The position numbers were made by a program, and so were the translations under genes. The notes under the pieces are model-generated. The model had not been told where the DNA came from. It was given only the letters and a program-made list of their open reading frames with translations, and made no database searches. From NCBI GenBank assembly GCA_029959085.1, contig JARWIR010000091.1:620001-684000 (forward strand): DNA of 64,000 bases, given 5' to 3'. The stretch is from Nemophila menziesii (Eukaryota; Streptophyta; Magnoliopsida; Boraginales; Hydrophyllaceae). Of this stretch, positions 1 to 12,200 are shown in pieces; position 1 is the first letter of the stretch, and each line of letters opens with the position of its first letter.

Positions 1-1144
1 TTAGTGCTTTAATTATGAGAAAAATGCCACTTAGGGTCTTGAACACACCCCCCTCTTCAAGATAGCACCCTCTCCTAGAGCCTCTTCTTACTAAAGATCT
101 CAAAAACTTTTTAACACATAAAACCCAAAACCCCAATTACTTTACTACCCTCTTTTGTTTTTTTATACCTATATATACTAATTATTCCCATTTACAATTT
201 CATTCACGTTCTAAATCATAAATCATTAGCTCACTGCTTCTCTCTCCTCTCAACATCCACCGACACCACCTAAATGGCCACCACCACCACCGCCGAGCAC
301 TCCTTCTTCTGCTTGAAGCTCCGGCGAGCACTCCTTCACCATAGCGCCTCCACAAAACTCGTCGAGAGGAGAGAGCAACGTTTTCCAGTAATATATTGAG
401 CAGCCATGGAGCTTCACAGATGCAGATCTGCAGATCGAAGGAGATTTGCTTCCATTGCTTCGTTTCCATGGTTCCTGCAGCGCTTCAAGCTTCCATTGCT
501 CTTCTCGTGGTGGTTAGCGTGAGTCTTCGCGTGAGTATTCAAGCTTCCATTGCTCTGGCGAACTGGTCTGCTATGGTGGTGGTTCGCCGAAGAAGAAAAG
601 TGCAGCGCTGAGTTGGTGGTGGTCACGCGAGCTCAGCTTCTCCAGATCTGCTGGTGGTGGTCACGCGAAGAAGAGAACAGAGACGTGGGTCTCGAGCTCG
701 CATCAAAGAAGAAGAGTAGCTGCAGGTTTTTTTGGTGGTTGTTGCTGCTGCTTCTGCTGTATCCTCACGAGCGGTTCTGGCGGAGCTTCTCAAGCAAGGC
801 TGGGGGTGAACTCGAACTGTTGGTGGTGGTGAGCATCGCTGTGGTGGTGGATTGGTTTTCTGTGGTGGTGGCTTGTGATGGTGGTTCCAAGTTGAGATGG
901 TGGTGGGCTGTGATGGCGGTAACAATGACCACCGCCGAGGTCTTCGCCGGAGCAGCAGCAGCGGTCTCCTCCCTGTTTTAGTTTTTTTTACTCGCGTTCT
1001 GTGTACGCTTTAGTTTAGTTTTTTTTTCTTTTTTTTTAGATCTGGTTTGACCAGATCTGGTCAACCTTGTAATTAGTTTAGGTTTTTTTAATTTATCTAT
1101 TGTAAATGGTTTAAATTTTGAATAATGAAATGTTATTAAATAGA

Positions 1145-1340
1145 TACACATTGATTTTTATAGAGTATTCATTTAATTTCAAAGAGTACTCCTAATATTT
1201 CATAGAGTACTCCGACTATTTCATAGAGTACTCCGACTTTTTTATAGAATATTCGTTTAAATTGTTAGAGTATTCGTTTAATTCTCGGAGTACTCAGCAA
1301 ATACATTGAGTACTCAACAAATTCTTGGAGTACTCTATGT
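1145..1340. repeat. Subterminal GAGTACTC-type array of element 1
   Basis: About nine degenerate copies of a palindromic core (GAGTACTC, with variants GAGTATTC and GAATATTC) are spaced roughly 15-30 bp apart in AT-rich DNA near the GGGTGAATTA end. The same array lies in the same place in the element at 43911-45426. Subterminal repeated palindromes are often transposase binding sites in DNA transposons; that role is inferred here. Confidence 0.8.
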
Positions 1341-1360
1341 TTTTTCCGGTGACCGATGAC

Positions 1361-1450
1361 TAGTGGTCGGTGGTCGGAGGTCGGAGGTCGGTGGTCGGTG
1401 GTCGGAGGTCGAAGATAGGTGGTAGGTGGGTAGGTGGTAGGTGGATAGTG
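1361..1450 (+). repeat. GGTCGG/GGTAGG short tandem array
   Basis: Repeats of GGTCGGTGGTCGGAGGTC grade into GGTAGGTGGG. An equivalent array occurs at 45140-45260 in the sister element and a decayed one at about 41470-41510. Confidence 0.85.
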
Positions 1451-1611
1451 GTAGTGGAGAGAGAAACAGTGACATCACACTTTCTTTGTCTTTTAGTGTT
1501 AGTAAGGGTAGGAAAGACAATTGTAAAAAATGAGGGCAGATTTCTAGACACTACTCTATAGAGAAAAAATAGTGTCTCTAATACCCTATGTATAATTCAC
1601 CCTTTAATTAT

Positions 1612-1975
1612 TTGCATCTTATATTTATAAACAAAACACAAATATTGTTTTATTTATTTTCTTGTCATAACAACTATCCTTACTTATGGTATAACATCAT
1701 AAGTCATATCCATCCGTCCTGAGATTGAAAACCTGTTTATCGGGTATTAGTTGGACGACTTATACACTTGCGGTCCGTGTCCCTCCATTTTAGGGATGTG
1801 ATTTTTATCACACACCAGGAGACACCACACATATACATAGGTGTTAATGTGTTATACCAAAACTTTTGAACCATTAATCCCTGGTAATATCTCAGCCTAG
1901 GAAGTAATTGAATTGTTAGCATCTTATATTTCAGATCAAGTGATGGTGTTTAATATATTGGGTTGATTTTGACAG
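1612..1975 (+). other. End of intron 1 of HDC1 copy A
   Basis: No coding potential. The last part (from about 1880) aligns with the ends of intron 1 in copies B and C and finishes at acceptor GATTTTGACAG. Exon 1 and the promoter of copy A would lie left of the window, so the element at 17-1602 probably sits in this intron. Confidence 0.6.
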
Positions 1976-4900
1976 GTGTTGTATAGTTATTACATTATGA
2001 GCGCTTCACCAAACAAAAGATTACATGAAGAGATTGGAAAGGACTATCATGATGATTTAGGTACACACTGTTCTGCAACAATGGTGTATCATGCTCATAA
2101 TGATGTTGTGCAAGACAAAATATCACCTTTAGCTCCAATCTCTCATGGTTCTTCATCGTTCATGGATGTGGATCCTATTTCAGAGACCAGATTAGACATG
2201 AAGGATAGGACTGATCGAGAAAGAGAAAAAAGTGATGGTCTGATTGAGAAAAAGGATATGTCTAAAGATATGGGGAAACTAGAAGTTGAGGTGAAGGAGT
2301 GTGTGAAAAAAGAAGCAGGTGAACATGAAAGCTCCAAAAGTGCTGAAAGAAAAAAGAAAAGTCAGATTGGTGAAGAATCAGATGGTGAAGGTGCAAATGA
2401 AAGGGAAAGAGAGAATTTGAGGAATAGTGTTCATCAGCGTAAGAGAAAGCGTCGTCCTCACGCAAACCGGGACCCACGTGCTAAATCCTTTTCCTTGGAT
2501 GGATGAAAAAGCCAAATGACACATATACCCTAGCTATCGTAACACGTAGTCACATCTTTGCCGTAACACACACATTGTTTATAAAGTGAGGACGCTGCAC
2601 CTCATTTTCTAAATCTGTGAAGATCATGTTTACCCTAGATCTCAATTTTAGTCCTCCAAACTCCGATTCAGAGTAAGAAATTAATTTTTGTTCTTATGAT
2701 TCATTTTTGGCCAAATATTTTCTACATTATTTCACGAGCGTTATGGTATCACTTTTGATTGCTTTTTCTATTTTAGGATTGTTTTATGCCTTTTGCTGTC
2801 TGTAATTATGTTGATCTTTGTAGAATTCCCGATTGTATGAACTGTTTCAAATTTCCTTTACCGCGGATTATAAGAATCTAGTAGTTAAAGAATCTAAACA
2901 CTTATGTATAGCAAGAGAAACCGATTGAGATAAGCATTTAAATGTGTTACAGGATTGTATATCTATAGAATATTGGCATTTACATGACATGATTTGTTGG
3001 TTATTATTTCCTTTTGGATCACTTAAATCAGACTTACGATTTGTTTTTGACAAGTCTTTATGAAAATCGTCGGATGAATTACTTTCTATTTTGAATGATC
3101 TACAAGATTTTAAGGTTAATTAGAAATAAATCAAGTCTATAAATAATTGGATAGTCATAGTGTGATGTTGTATAATTGACAATCGTATTCAGTGTAAAGT
3201 GCTTATCAGATCTGTGTTTTTGGTCATGCTGTTGAATTGTAGGGGGTAAAAAGTTAATAATCTTGTTTTATTTGCTTCTATGCAGGTCTGAAGGTAAGCT
3301 GTTACTTTGATTCACTTCACAGGAAAATCTTGTTTAGTCAAAACCAGGGAGTTGTTTTATGCATATTGTCTGAAATCAATTTTTTTGTTTCCTTGTTCGA
3401 GTTTGATTTAACTTTATCATACTTCTTGCGCATATTGATTTTATAATGTTGATAGGTTTGCATTCATGCTATGAAGGATATTTTGTAATATGTTGTACCT
3501 TAAATTTTTCTGTTAGTACCGCTAAATTTGAGATTTTGACATATGTGTATCTCTGAATATTAATATCATTGATATCTTTCCAAGTATTAAAGGTTTTTTG
3601 TCAATTACATATTCCACGCTTTTGATCTTGTGATAATTGGAAATGTAATTTAGTTGCAAAAGGGATTCATAAGTCTAAATATGATTTGAGTCTGGTTAAT
3701 CTCATTAAACTGCAATAAATGTTTATAATAGTTCTTTGTTATTCTTATAAAGCTGCTCATCTTAAGATATGTTGTTACAGAAATTGTTTTTATTAGATTG
3801 CTACAAAAGCCCTAACTCTATTAGGATTCCTTTTTATATTTAAAACGATCTTTAAATTTCAATATTCTTACACGTATAATTAATTTCTAAGAAAATCTAT
3901 TAGGTTTTCTCCTGCTATAAAAATCTAATATGGGGTTGTTTTCTAAACATTGTAGTTTTCTGTTGTATTTTCAAGTGTTATAATATCATCTATATAAAGG
4001 ATTTTTTCTAGACATACCTGAATGTTTCAATCATTCAAATATAAAGTATGTATTATTTAAATACAACATATCAAGCATCACATATGGGTTACCATTTATA
4101 TTTTCTAATTAAATTTGATATATTTTTAATATTTTACTCATTTTTTATATTTAATTTATATTATATGAAGGACAAATAATTATTTTATCTAATATTTGTT
4201 GATGTAGATTGGTTTGACTTTCTCTGAAGTAGATTGTATTATGACTCAAGGTACACAAGATTGTTGGTCATGACATTTCAATACTCAGGTATGTATAATA
4301 GAGTTAGGGTTTCTAGGATATTATTTATAATAGTTCTTTGTTAAAACACTACATGTGCAGGTCCGAGGTGCTCAGCTATGGGGTACGGATGTATACACCA
4401 ACGACTCTGATATTGTTGCTGGTATGTATATCTGTAATTAAGGTTTTAAGAGTTAAAAAGAATTCCAAATTTATTTGTATAAAAAAAATAAAATTACTAA
4501 AACACCTTTTTCTTCAGTGCTTATGCATACAGGCTATTTCCGAGCAAGTGCTCATCCACCTGTATCAGCCATTGTAGAACTAGAAGCTACCATCAGAGTG
4601 CAACCTCCACAAAGCTGTAAGTATATATGAATCTGAATTATTATGTGATTTTACCTTTATTTTTTTGAAAAATTCAATGATTTAGATGAAACTTAAGTCA
4701 TGTTTTGATATAATTTAGGTTATGCATCTACATTGAGGAACAGTGTGATATCACGTGCCTGGGGATCCCCAACCCCTTGTAGTTACCGTGTTGAGAAATG
4801 TCGCATTTTTAAGGTACGATCTCTTTTCACATCATCTACTATACATCCTGAGTTTAAATATTTTTTTTCTTTTTTTTCTAATTTTGTGTTGGATAAACTT

Positions 4901-5925
4901 CAGGAAGGAGGTGGAACCGTTGATCTGGCTCCTGTTCTGAGACTTTCATCAATTATGGAATTTACTCTTGCACCTAAGGTGGCTGCACAACGGACAATCA
5001 CTACGAGAGCTTCTGCAGCGGTAAAGATCAATACTCAACTTGATTGATATTTCAACCTTATTTTTTAATTTTTTTTCTTTTTTGTGTGATAATTTGACCT
5101 ACCCCACTTTTGTACCTTTTATGTTTACTCTGTGTGTATGTGTGTTCAGAATGTGCAGCGTCAGAGGAGAGCTACTCGTGATGTCAGCATTGTGTTCAAC
5201 CTATGCCAAGAGCCTTGGTATGTGATTAAACATGTTCTTTCGATTTCTCATTGAATCTAATATTCCATATTCTTGAATCGTTTGAGTATATGTTTCAATT
5301 ATGGCTTCATTTGCTTACTGTGTGTTCATCATTGTAATTTTTTGTAGGCTAAAGTACAGCTTAAGTGTGGTAGCTGATGAAGGTCTAGAGAGGTCGCTTT
5401 TTACTTCGTCCCGCTTGAAGAAAGGGGACGCACTATATTGTGAATCTCACATTCACAGGTAATTAATTACTAAACTATGAAATCAAGACAATGAAATAAA
5501 GAAAGTTCAGAAGGATTTAATTTCTTTTTAATTGATCTCTGAATTATCATGTGAAGGTACGAGTTTTGCTTTGAAAAAACCAAGGCTGTCCCAGCCAGTA
5601 CTTCTACTGAAGAACATCCAATGGAGGTGGATGTGTTCCGCTGGTCTTGTTGTAAGAAGCCTCTTCCCCAGAAGAAAATGCTTCAACTGGGCATACCTTT
5701 GCCTGGTGAACATGTGGAGGTAACTAATTATAATTTGCATACCGTAACGACTTATAGTGCAATTAACTCCAAAAAGATTTATTCGTTTCTGATTGTGTAT
5801 GGTGGGTTTTGCAGGTTCTTGCGGATAATGTGGAGTTTGATGACATTGAATGGTCATCAACTGGGGTTGTGATCGGCGGGAAGACATATAATCTTACGCG
5901 AGCTATTTTCCTTTCCCCAGTCTAG
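1976..5925 (+). pseudogene. HDC1-like: HDC1/Rxt3-like histone deacetylase complex subunit, copy A, broken
   Basis: This copy of a plant HDC1-family gene (C-terminal Rxt3 domain, scaffold of histone deacetylase complexes) has the ATG at 1997 and exon 2 reading to a stop at 2504-2506. Compared with copy B, about 96 codons of the charged region are missing in frame. A deletion from SLD to the GGATGAAAAAGCC segment has removed the exon-2 donor. Exon 5, which encodes the start of the Rxt3 domain (NNPDATAIIY in B and C), is absent between the microexon at 3286-3293 and exon 6. Remaining exons are 2652-2672, 3286-3293, 4361-4421, 4518-4616, 4719-4813, 4904-5020, 5150-5217, 5348-5458, 5557-5719 and 5815-5925. 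These are still open and from 4719 on are almost identical to copy C, which fits recent duplication or conversion. A normal full-length protein cannot be made; a truncated 169-residue product from exon 2 is possible. Confidence 0.85.
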
Positions 5926-8690
5926 CTCTTTAGGGAATATTGTTTTTGTGTTTATTTTCTTGTCATATTAAGATTTATTAGTTTGAGTTTTGTATTGTAT
6001 TTTACGGTACTTTGAACGTGTGTTGTTGTCAAAATAGTTATGTATGGTTCAGACTATATAAAGTTGGTTAGTTAGTTAGTTAACGGATTGTGTGTTGTTT
6101 TTATCCAACTTTTAATTAAAACAGGGATGCATGCCTCTTTGGTGCAGTAACATAGAGATCACAGGGAATTCTAGTGGCAAGTTTATACCATGAACTAATG
6201 ATGGGCCATTATGCCCCATCATACAGGGGATTATAGTGTACCTAACCTGTTTGAATTGATGCTTACCTATATTTTTCTTGGGGATTTCTCTGAATTCAAA
6301 GATTAGTTTTTGAGCCAATTTAAAAATAAATCTAGTGAAAAATTTAATTACTAAAAACCTCCTCTAATAATTTTCTTTCTTGAACATAATCATAGACAAA
6401 AATATCCTTGTTTAACTTCTAATTATCTTAGTATATAACGGCTAAGGTATTATCTGTGCTCGAGGACACGCTGTTTGAGGAAACTATGACAAAAGTTTGT
6501 TTATGGATCCCATTTAAGAATTCATATTCATTGGATCCACATAGTGTAAATCTGATTACTTCCTTTACTGTTTAGAAATTGATGTTTATCTGATTGGTCA
6601 CTGAGTTATGCGACATAGGAAAATATACCCACGTGTATTAAAGATTCGCATATATACCCATGTGCTATTAAAGTAGTTGTCGGCAAATCATCTCACAAGA
6701 ATGTGCATTTTATTATTCACCCAAATAAGTAGAAAAAGAGAAGAAGGGAAGTGCCTCATGGTTAAGCAAAGAGTCCCATATGAAGGTCCCTCGATTGAAA
6801 AATATTCTTGCAGACCAGGTATTCAAAGCCGAAGCACTGTTATAACTCGTCTTTGTATTTCGTGTAACAAAGTTTGTGCCTATTACTAGTAGTGGGGTTT
6901 ATCAAGGAACTTTTCAGAATAGTCATGGTATACGTGATTCAAAATTCTTAAGGAGTCATTTGGAGAAAAAGTTTCATGTGGAAGATGTTGGCATCTCGAT
7001 GGACTGTAAACATGTTGAACAGAGGTCTATATGTGTTATTACATAGTTTGTTCAACCTTGTTTAGCCATTTTTAGAATTCGATCAAATGAGATATTGCCG
7101 CATAGCGTAATCACACAATCAAGCGATGTATGTGATAGTATGTCGGAGAAAGTTGTTTAAAAAAAATTAACATTTAGAGATACATTTCTTCTTAACTTCA
7201 AATTATATGAATTTTTGCTAGTTTTTCTTACAAGTTTGGTGTCAATTGAATATATTCATAACATCAAAATAATATTAACTAAACCTATAACATTATACCG
7301 AAAAATTAGTCGGTACTGTAACGAAATTAAAAATATATGTATCTAAAAAGAAATTTTCTAGTATACATAGCTCAAAAATGCTATTTGGTGAACAAATCTG
7401 CAGCGCGTATAAACTCAGGCAACGTCTATTCAGCTCCAAGTTTGATACGTCATTTCTTATATACTAATGCAATGCCCAGTCTTATGATCATAACACTCCA
7501 GTCACCCATCGGATCGGATGTATTTACCGGTCCGTTTTGGAAGACCTGCTTTCTCTGCAAAGATATAACAATTTTTAATAAATGTAACCGTCGCTAAAGA
7601 TTGTAAACTTTTGAGTACTTGCTTTTTTCATGCGGAGTTTCGATCAGCAGCAATTTCACTTAAGTTGAAGGGTGTGTAGGGTATAGATGGATTGTTTGGT
7701 TATGAATCAAAGACAATAATAACACATATTAACAACTGATCATCAAGATTAAACATCAAAATATACGAAAATGATAGTATAGTAGCACTTCATTACAATC
7801 AAAAACTGAAATAAAGTGACACAATGCTTGTGTATTAGCAAAACAAGACAAAATTACGAATTGTTCCAGTAAAAAAACTTCAAGTAGTCGGTTTGTATTT
7901 TGGGCATAACTTTATCATTCAAGATCGAAATTCGTCAGTTCAAGGTTTTACGGAAAGCCAAAGAAGTTGTCCTAAATTAGGCTAGAAGTTGCTGAACCTG
8001 CAACATTGCACTTCTAACTTTTTTCCTCAACTTTGCTTTAAATATTTATGTAAATATTCAAATGTAAGGGCGTCACTGTGAATAGAAATAACTAAACCCA
8101 TAGAGATATGGCCCTCTCAAGCAGACCTTTACAGATTGATTAGGTGATGACTCATGACTATATTTTCTCCACCAACCAATTGTCATCCAATAACTGCCGG
8201 AACAGTAGGATTGCAACGGAGCTTAGCAAGAGCCTCATTTATCAACATCAAATGAAGATAAGTAAGATATTATATTGAAGCATCGTTACATCCACAAAGT
8301 TTGAGCCATTACTGTGTCCATAGTTCCGCAGCTCCAGTACCTGGTATTACATTGAACATTTCATAAGCATGTGAACTATTTCATATATGAAACTTTATAT
8401 ATAAACAAACACTAATCATACGAGATCCTAAGTTTCCTTCAATAACAAAGAGCAAAGTCACAAGACATACATGAGTAGAACTTTTTCCCTCGAATATGTA
8501 CTGTAATGCATGTTGAACATCATTTTGTTGTTTTGTCAAAGAAATCGAGGGAGCTGGGATTTTCCATAAATAGGAATTCCTAGGACAGTCCATCAGATAG
8601 GGACAAAGAAGGGGATGAATTATAAAGTGCCAATATTACAAGTAAAAAAAAGGTTACAAATCGCAAACTGCAAATTGCACTGTAGGTCCC
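5926..8690. other. Non-coding flank shared by blocks A and C
   Basis: No convincing gene. The stretch is colinear with 52060-54810 at high identity, with a few small indels (for example an extra segment near 6740-6800 in A and a roughly 40-bp gap near 7968 in A). The first 550 bases also resemble the flank of copy B (36155-36700). Short open frames here are not conserved in content between the blocks. Confidence 0.7.
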
Positions 8691-8697
8691 TATTCAT

Positions 8698-8822
8698 AGT
8701 TGAAATTCAAGTGAAGCACCTTCAAATTGTTGTTCAATAAATGCTTGTGCTATCTGAATAATTAAAAGAGAATCGGAAGGATCCAGAAGGTAAGTACAAC
8801 ACCATCTCGGATCAGCATTAAC
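8698..8822 (-). pseudogene. Alpha-N-acetylglucosaminidase (NAGLU) exon fragment, block A
   Basis: On the minus strand an AG acceptor is followed by a frame reading [16 protein letters not shown], then [10 protein letters not shown]. This is a recognisable segment of plant alpha-N-acetylglucosaminidase (glycoside hydrolase family 89, lysosomal/vacuolar heparan-type glycan hydrolase in animals; CYL1 in Arabidopsis). The family normally continues with an EYG...YNCDTF segment, but here the frame runs to a stop after [11 protein letters not shown] see no other clear exon nearby, so this is a stranded fragment. The sister copy is at 54819-54943. Confidence 0.6.
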
Positions 8823-9128
8823 CTAATAGACACAAAACAATATTTTATTAAGTGCTCTCAATATTATTGAAAGTAAAATAATATCTGCTGACAATATAAG
8901 GATCTCATACATTGTACGGATAGCATGACAAGAGTAGATAATTTAGGCGCTCAAGAGTAGATAATATCTGATTAACTTTGTGTATTGGATTATTAACAAA
9001 ATAAATCATATATTCAAAGAGTCAATATCTTTATTTTTAATATTTATTATCCCTTTTTTCAAAGTTTGGGAGTTTTTTTCTTTTTTGTTCAAGTAAAGTT
9101 TGGGAGTTTATAATATAGATCTTTGTGC
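8823..9128. other. AT-rich spacer before LINE insertion
   Basis: Nothing coding is seen. It matches 54944-55255 in block C and ends at the T-rich target where the minus-strand LINE inserted. Confidence 0.7.
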
Positions 9129-9214
9129 TTTTTTTTTTTTTTTTTTTTTTTTTTGCATACATAAGAGGCGTAAAAGCCGTTAAGAATAAGTCATTACAAG
9201 AAGAACAAAAGTTC

Positions 9215-12200
9215 TTATTCAGAAACTAATACAACTCTAACGGTTGCACGCTCACTTCTGTCTCTCATAATCAAATTCTTCAAGTACCCAGGAGGATCAA
9301 AAAAGTCTACGGGGTGTGTGTTCATAGCTGCTCCTTCCTTTGCTAACTTATCAGCGCAAAAGTTTGCTTCCCTGAATATATTTTTAACATCGAAGGTTGG
9401 GTAATCTCTTAGTAACTTACAACATTCTCTAGCAATTGAAACAGTGTGACTACTTAAGTTCCCACCGCCCTTCACTAGCGCATGGAACTTCCTCGAGTCC
9501 ATCTCAAGATGAGTTGAGCTTCCACCGCCCTTCACTAGCGCGTGAAGCTCCTCCGAATCTGTTTCAAAAGTCAACGTGGTATAACCTTTGTTGATAGCCC
9601 ATTTCAACCCGAAATATAAAGCTGTTAACTCTGAAAATAATGGAGAAACTGCTATACAACTGCCAATAAAACCCGCAATACACGAGCCATATCTATCTCT
9701 TAAAATACCACCAATACCAGCGGTCCCATTTATGGGAAAAAAGCTACCATCAATATTAAGCTTAAACCCAGATGAGGGCTTAACCCATTTAACCATAACG
9801 TTTTTCGCGATCTTAATTATACCACCATCGAAACTCTTTCCCCAGGCTAAAATGAAATTTTTAGCTAGGGAAAGAATTTCTTTCTTTAGTTCTAACACAT
9901 GAGGAATATTACCCGAATCATTGAATAATAGGAAGTTTCGTTTAGTCCATATGGTCCAGAGCGCTGCTATGAACACAAAGTGCCAGTCAATACCTCCTAT
10001 TTGGGCTTTGGAATGAAGGTGGGCCTTCATCCATTGTTTTACTGGGTCTGCTACGGATTGAACAGGACCTCTTAAACCTCCTGATGCACCAACAGCACTT
10101 CCAGGTAAGTTTCTTAGCTGCTCACGGTTTTCTGCAGCAAAATTAGTATCTCGGTTCTGCTCCCACTTCTGGTTCGCGGACAGCAGCTCAGCTCGATCCA
10201 ACTCCTTCAGCGGGCCAGCTTCCAGATGCACCAGGTCCACCTCCTTGCCTCCAGCAGCAGGTTCCGCTATTGTTCCAGCAGCAGCAAAGTCCCGCCCATC
10301 TGCTGCAGTAGTCATTCTCGGCTCCAGCTCCACAGCCCCTGGTCCCAACTCGTCACTACTCCACGCGGCAGCAGCATGGTTCCTGGACCCTGCAAAAAGA
10401 CCGAGTAAATTCCACACTAACATTGGAACTTTGCATTTTAAAAATAAGTGGAAGATATCTTCCCTATCCGCTCCACAAACACCGCATTTCCTCGACTCAA
10501 TGATGTTCCTATTGTATAAATTATTCGCCGTAGCAATACGATTTAACACAATTCTCCAAAGAAAAATCTTGATTTTTTGCGAGCATTTTAATCTCCAAAT
10601 TATATCCCAATCAAAAGAAGAATCAATGGCACTTTCATTCAATTTCGTAAAAGCCGATTTCACTGTGAAGCGCCCCGAGTTCTCAAACTTCCATGTGACT
10701 TTTGATTCCTCATCTTCATTTACTTCAATAATACCCTCTCGAATGGCCTCCAATCCTATTAGAATTGCTTTGCACACATTTGATTCATTACCGTTCCTTG
10801 TATAATTTAGCACTCCACCCTTAAAATACTTGGCCCTAAGCACCTTTATCCACGCTACCGGATGCTCATTTTGAATCAATTTCCAACCAAGTTTTGCTAA
10901 TAATGCCAAATTGTATTTTTCCGCGCTTCTTAAACCAAGTCCCCCATTTTCCTTCGATTTACATATTTGACTCCACGCTACCCAATGTATTTTCCTTTCC
11001 AACTCCGATGAACCCCAAATAAAATCACGAGTAATCTTATCAATTTCATTGCACACATATTTCGGAAGTTTCAATACTTGCATTTGATACACGGGCAAAG
11101 CATTTAGGACCGATTGAGCTAGGGTGGCACGACCTGCTAGTGAAAGTGTCCTTGTCTTCCATGTCGCTAGCTTACACCTCATTTTTTCCACTATACTCTT
11201 GTAGAAGCCTTTAGGTAATCTTCCAGAAAGAATGGGAACTCCAAGGTAGGTACCAAATGTATCACTATGACAGAAGCCACTTGCCAATGCTAAATCTTTT
11301 TGTGTCTGTATCGGAACGTTCTTCGAGAAGTAAATTAGTGATTTTTCCGCGCTAATGGTCTGTCCAGCCTCTTTACAGAACTTATCCATAGTCTCGTGTA
11401 TTAGTTGTACCTGCAATAAAGTGGCTTCACCAAAAAGTATTAGATCGTCAGCAAAAAATAAATGAGATAATTTAGGGCCATTTCGACCAATTTGGATCTC
11501 TTTCCACTTCCCCTCCATACACAATCCTTGGATTAGGAGCGATAATCTTTCCATACACATAACAAATATATACGGAGAGAGAGGGTCCCCTTGTCTGATT
11601 CCCCTGTGAGGTGTAAACGGTGGCAAGGGTTCTCCATTCCAAAGGATTCGCATCTCATTTTCCTTCATGCTAGACATAACAATCTTAACCCACGAATCCG
11701 GGAAGCCGAAATGACTAATCGTATCCTCAATAAACTCCCATCTAATCATGTCATAGGCTTTGGCAAGATCGATTTTGATAGCCATAGATCCTTTCATTCC
11801 TTGTTGGTGCCTCATCTTGTGATCAACCTCACGAACTAGCACCACGTTGTCAACCGTAGACCGACCTGGCAAAAAACTACTTTGGCAAGGGCCAATCATG
11901 TTAGATAGAATAGGCCTCAGTCTATCGACCATAGCCTTCATAATAAACTTAACAGGACAATTTATAAGACTAATAGGACGGAAAAGGCGTACCCGGTTCG
12001 GGTCTGGTACTTTAGGAATTAAATGTATAAGCGTACCGTTCAGACCCGAAGGAATATGACCAGAATGTAGAGCTTCACGGATCATCTTACAAACTGAGGG
12101 TCCCACAGTGGACCAGCATTTCTGGTAGAACGCAGCTGACATACCATCCGGACCAGGGGCTTTTGTAGGATTAGATTGAAATACCACCTCCCGGATTTCT

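Larger units (their letters stand above)
17..1602 (+). mobile_element. Non-autonomous Mutator-like element, member 1
   Basis: The ends are imperfect inverted repeats: the left begins GAGAAAAATGCCACTTAGGG and the right, read inward, begins GGGTGAATTATACATAGGG. The element is bracketed by the 9-bp duplication TTTAATTAT at 8-16 and 1603-1611, the size typical of Mutator-like elements. Inside, in order, are a TATA-like run (CCTATATATACTAA, about 165-180), a GC-rich GGTGGT-rich core (about 230-980), an AT-rich tail, a GAGTACTC-type array and a GGTCGG array. No transposase is visible. Reading frames in the core are low-complexity (Trp/Val/Ser or Pro/Thr rich) and match no family I know, so I do not call genes there. 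The closest relative in the window is the element at 43911-45426. Confidence 0.85.

Noticed and set aside
550..981. 143-codon frame rich in Trp, Val and Leu
   Set aside because: It is the GGTGGT-rich core of a transposable element, starts without conserved context, and has a low-complexity frame on the opposite strand as well.
4338..4577. Frames spanning HDC1 exons 6-7 in copy A
   Set aside because: They read through introns in the wrong frame; the true exons are given in the pseudogene entry.
5528..5887. 119-codon minus-strand frame, repeated at 51662-52021
   Set aside because: It is antisense to HDC1 exons 12-13 and its intron; conservation is explained by the sense exons.
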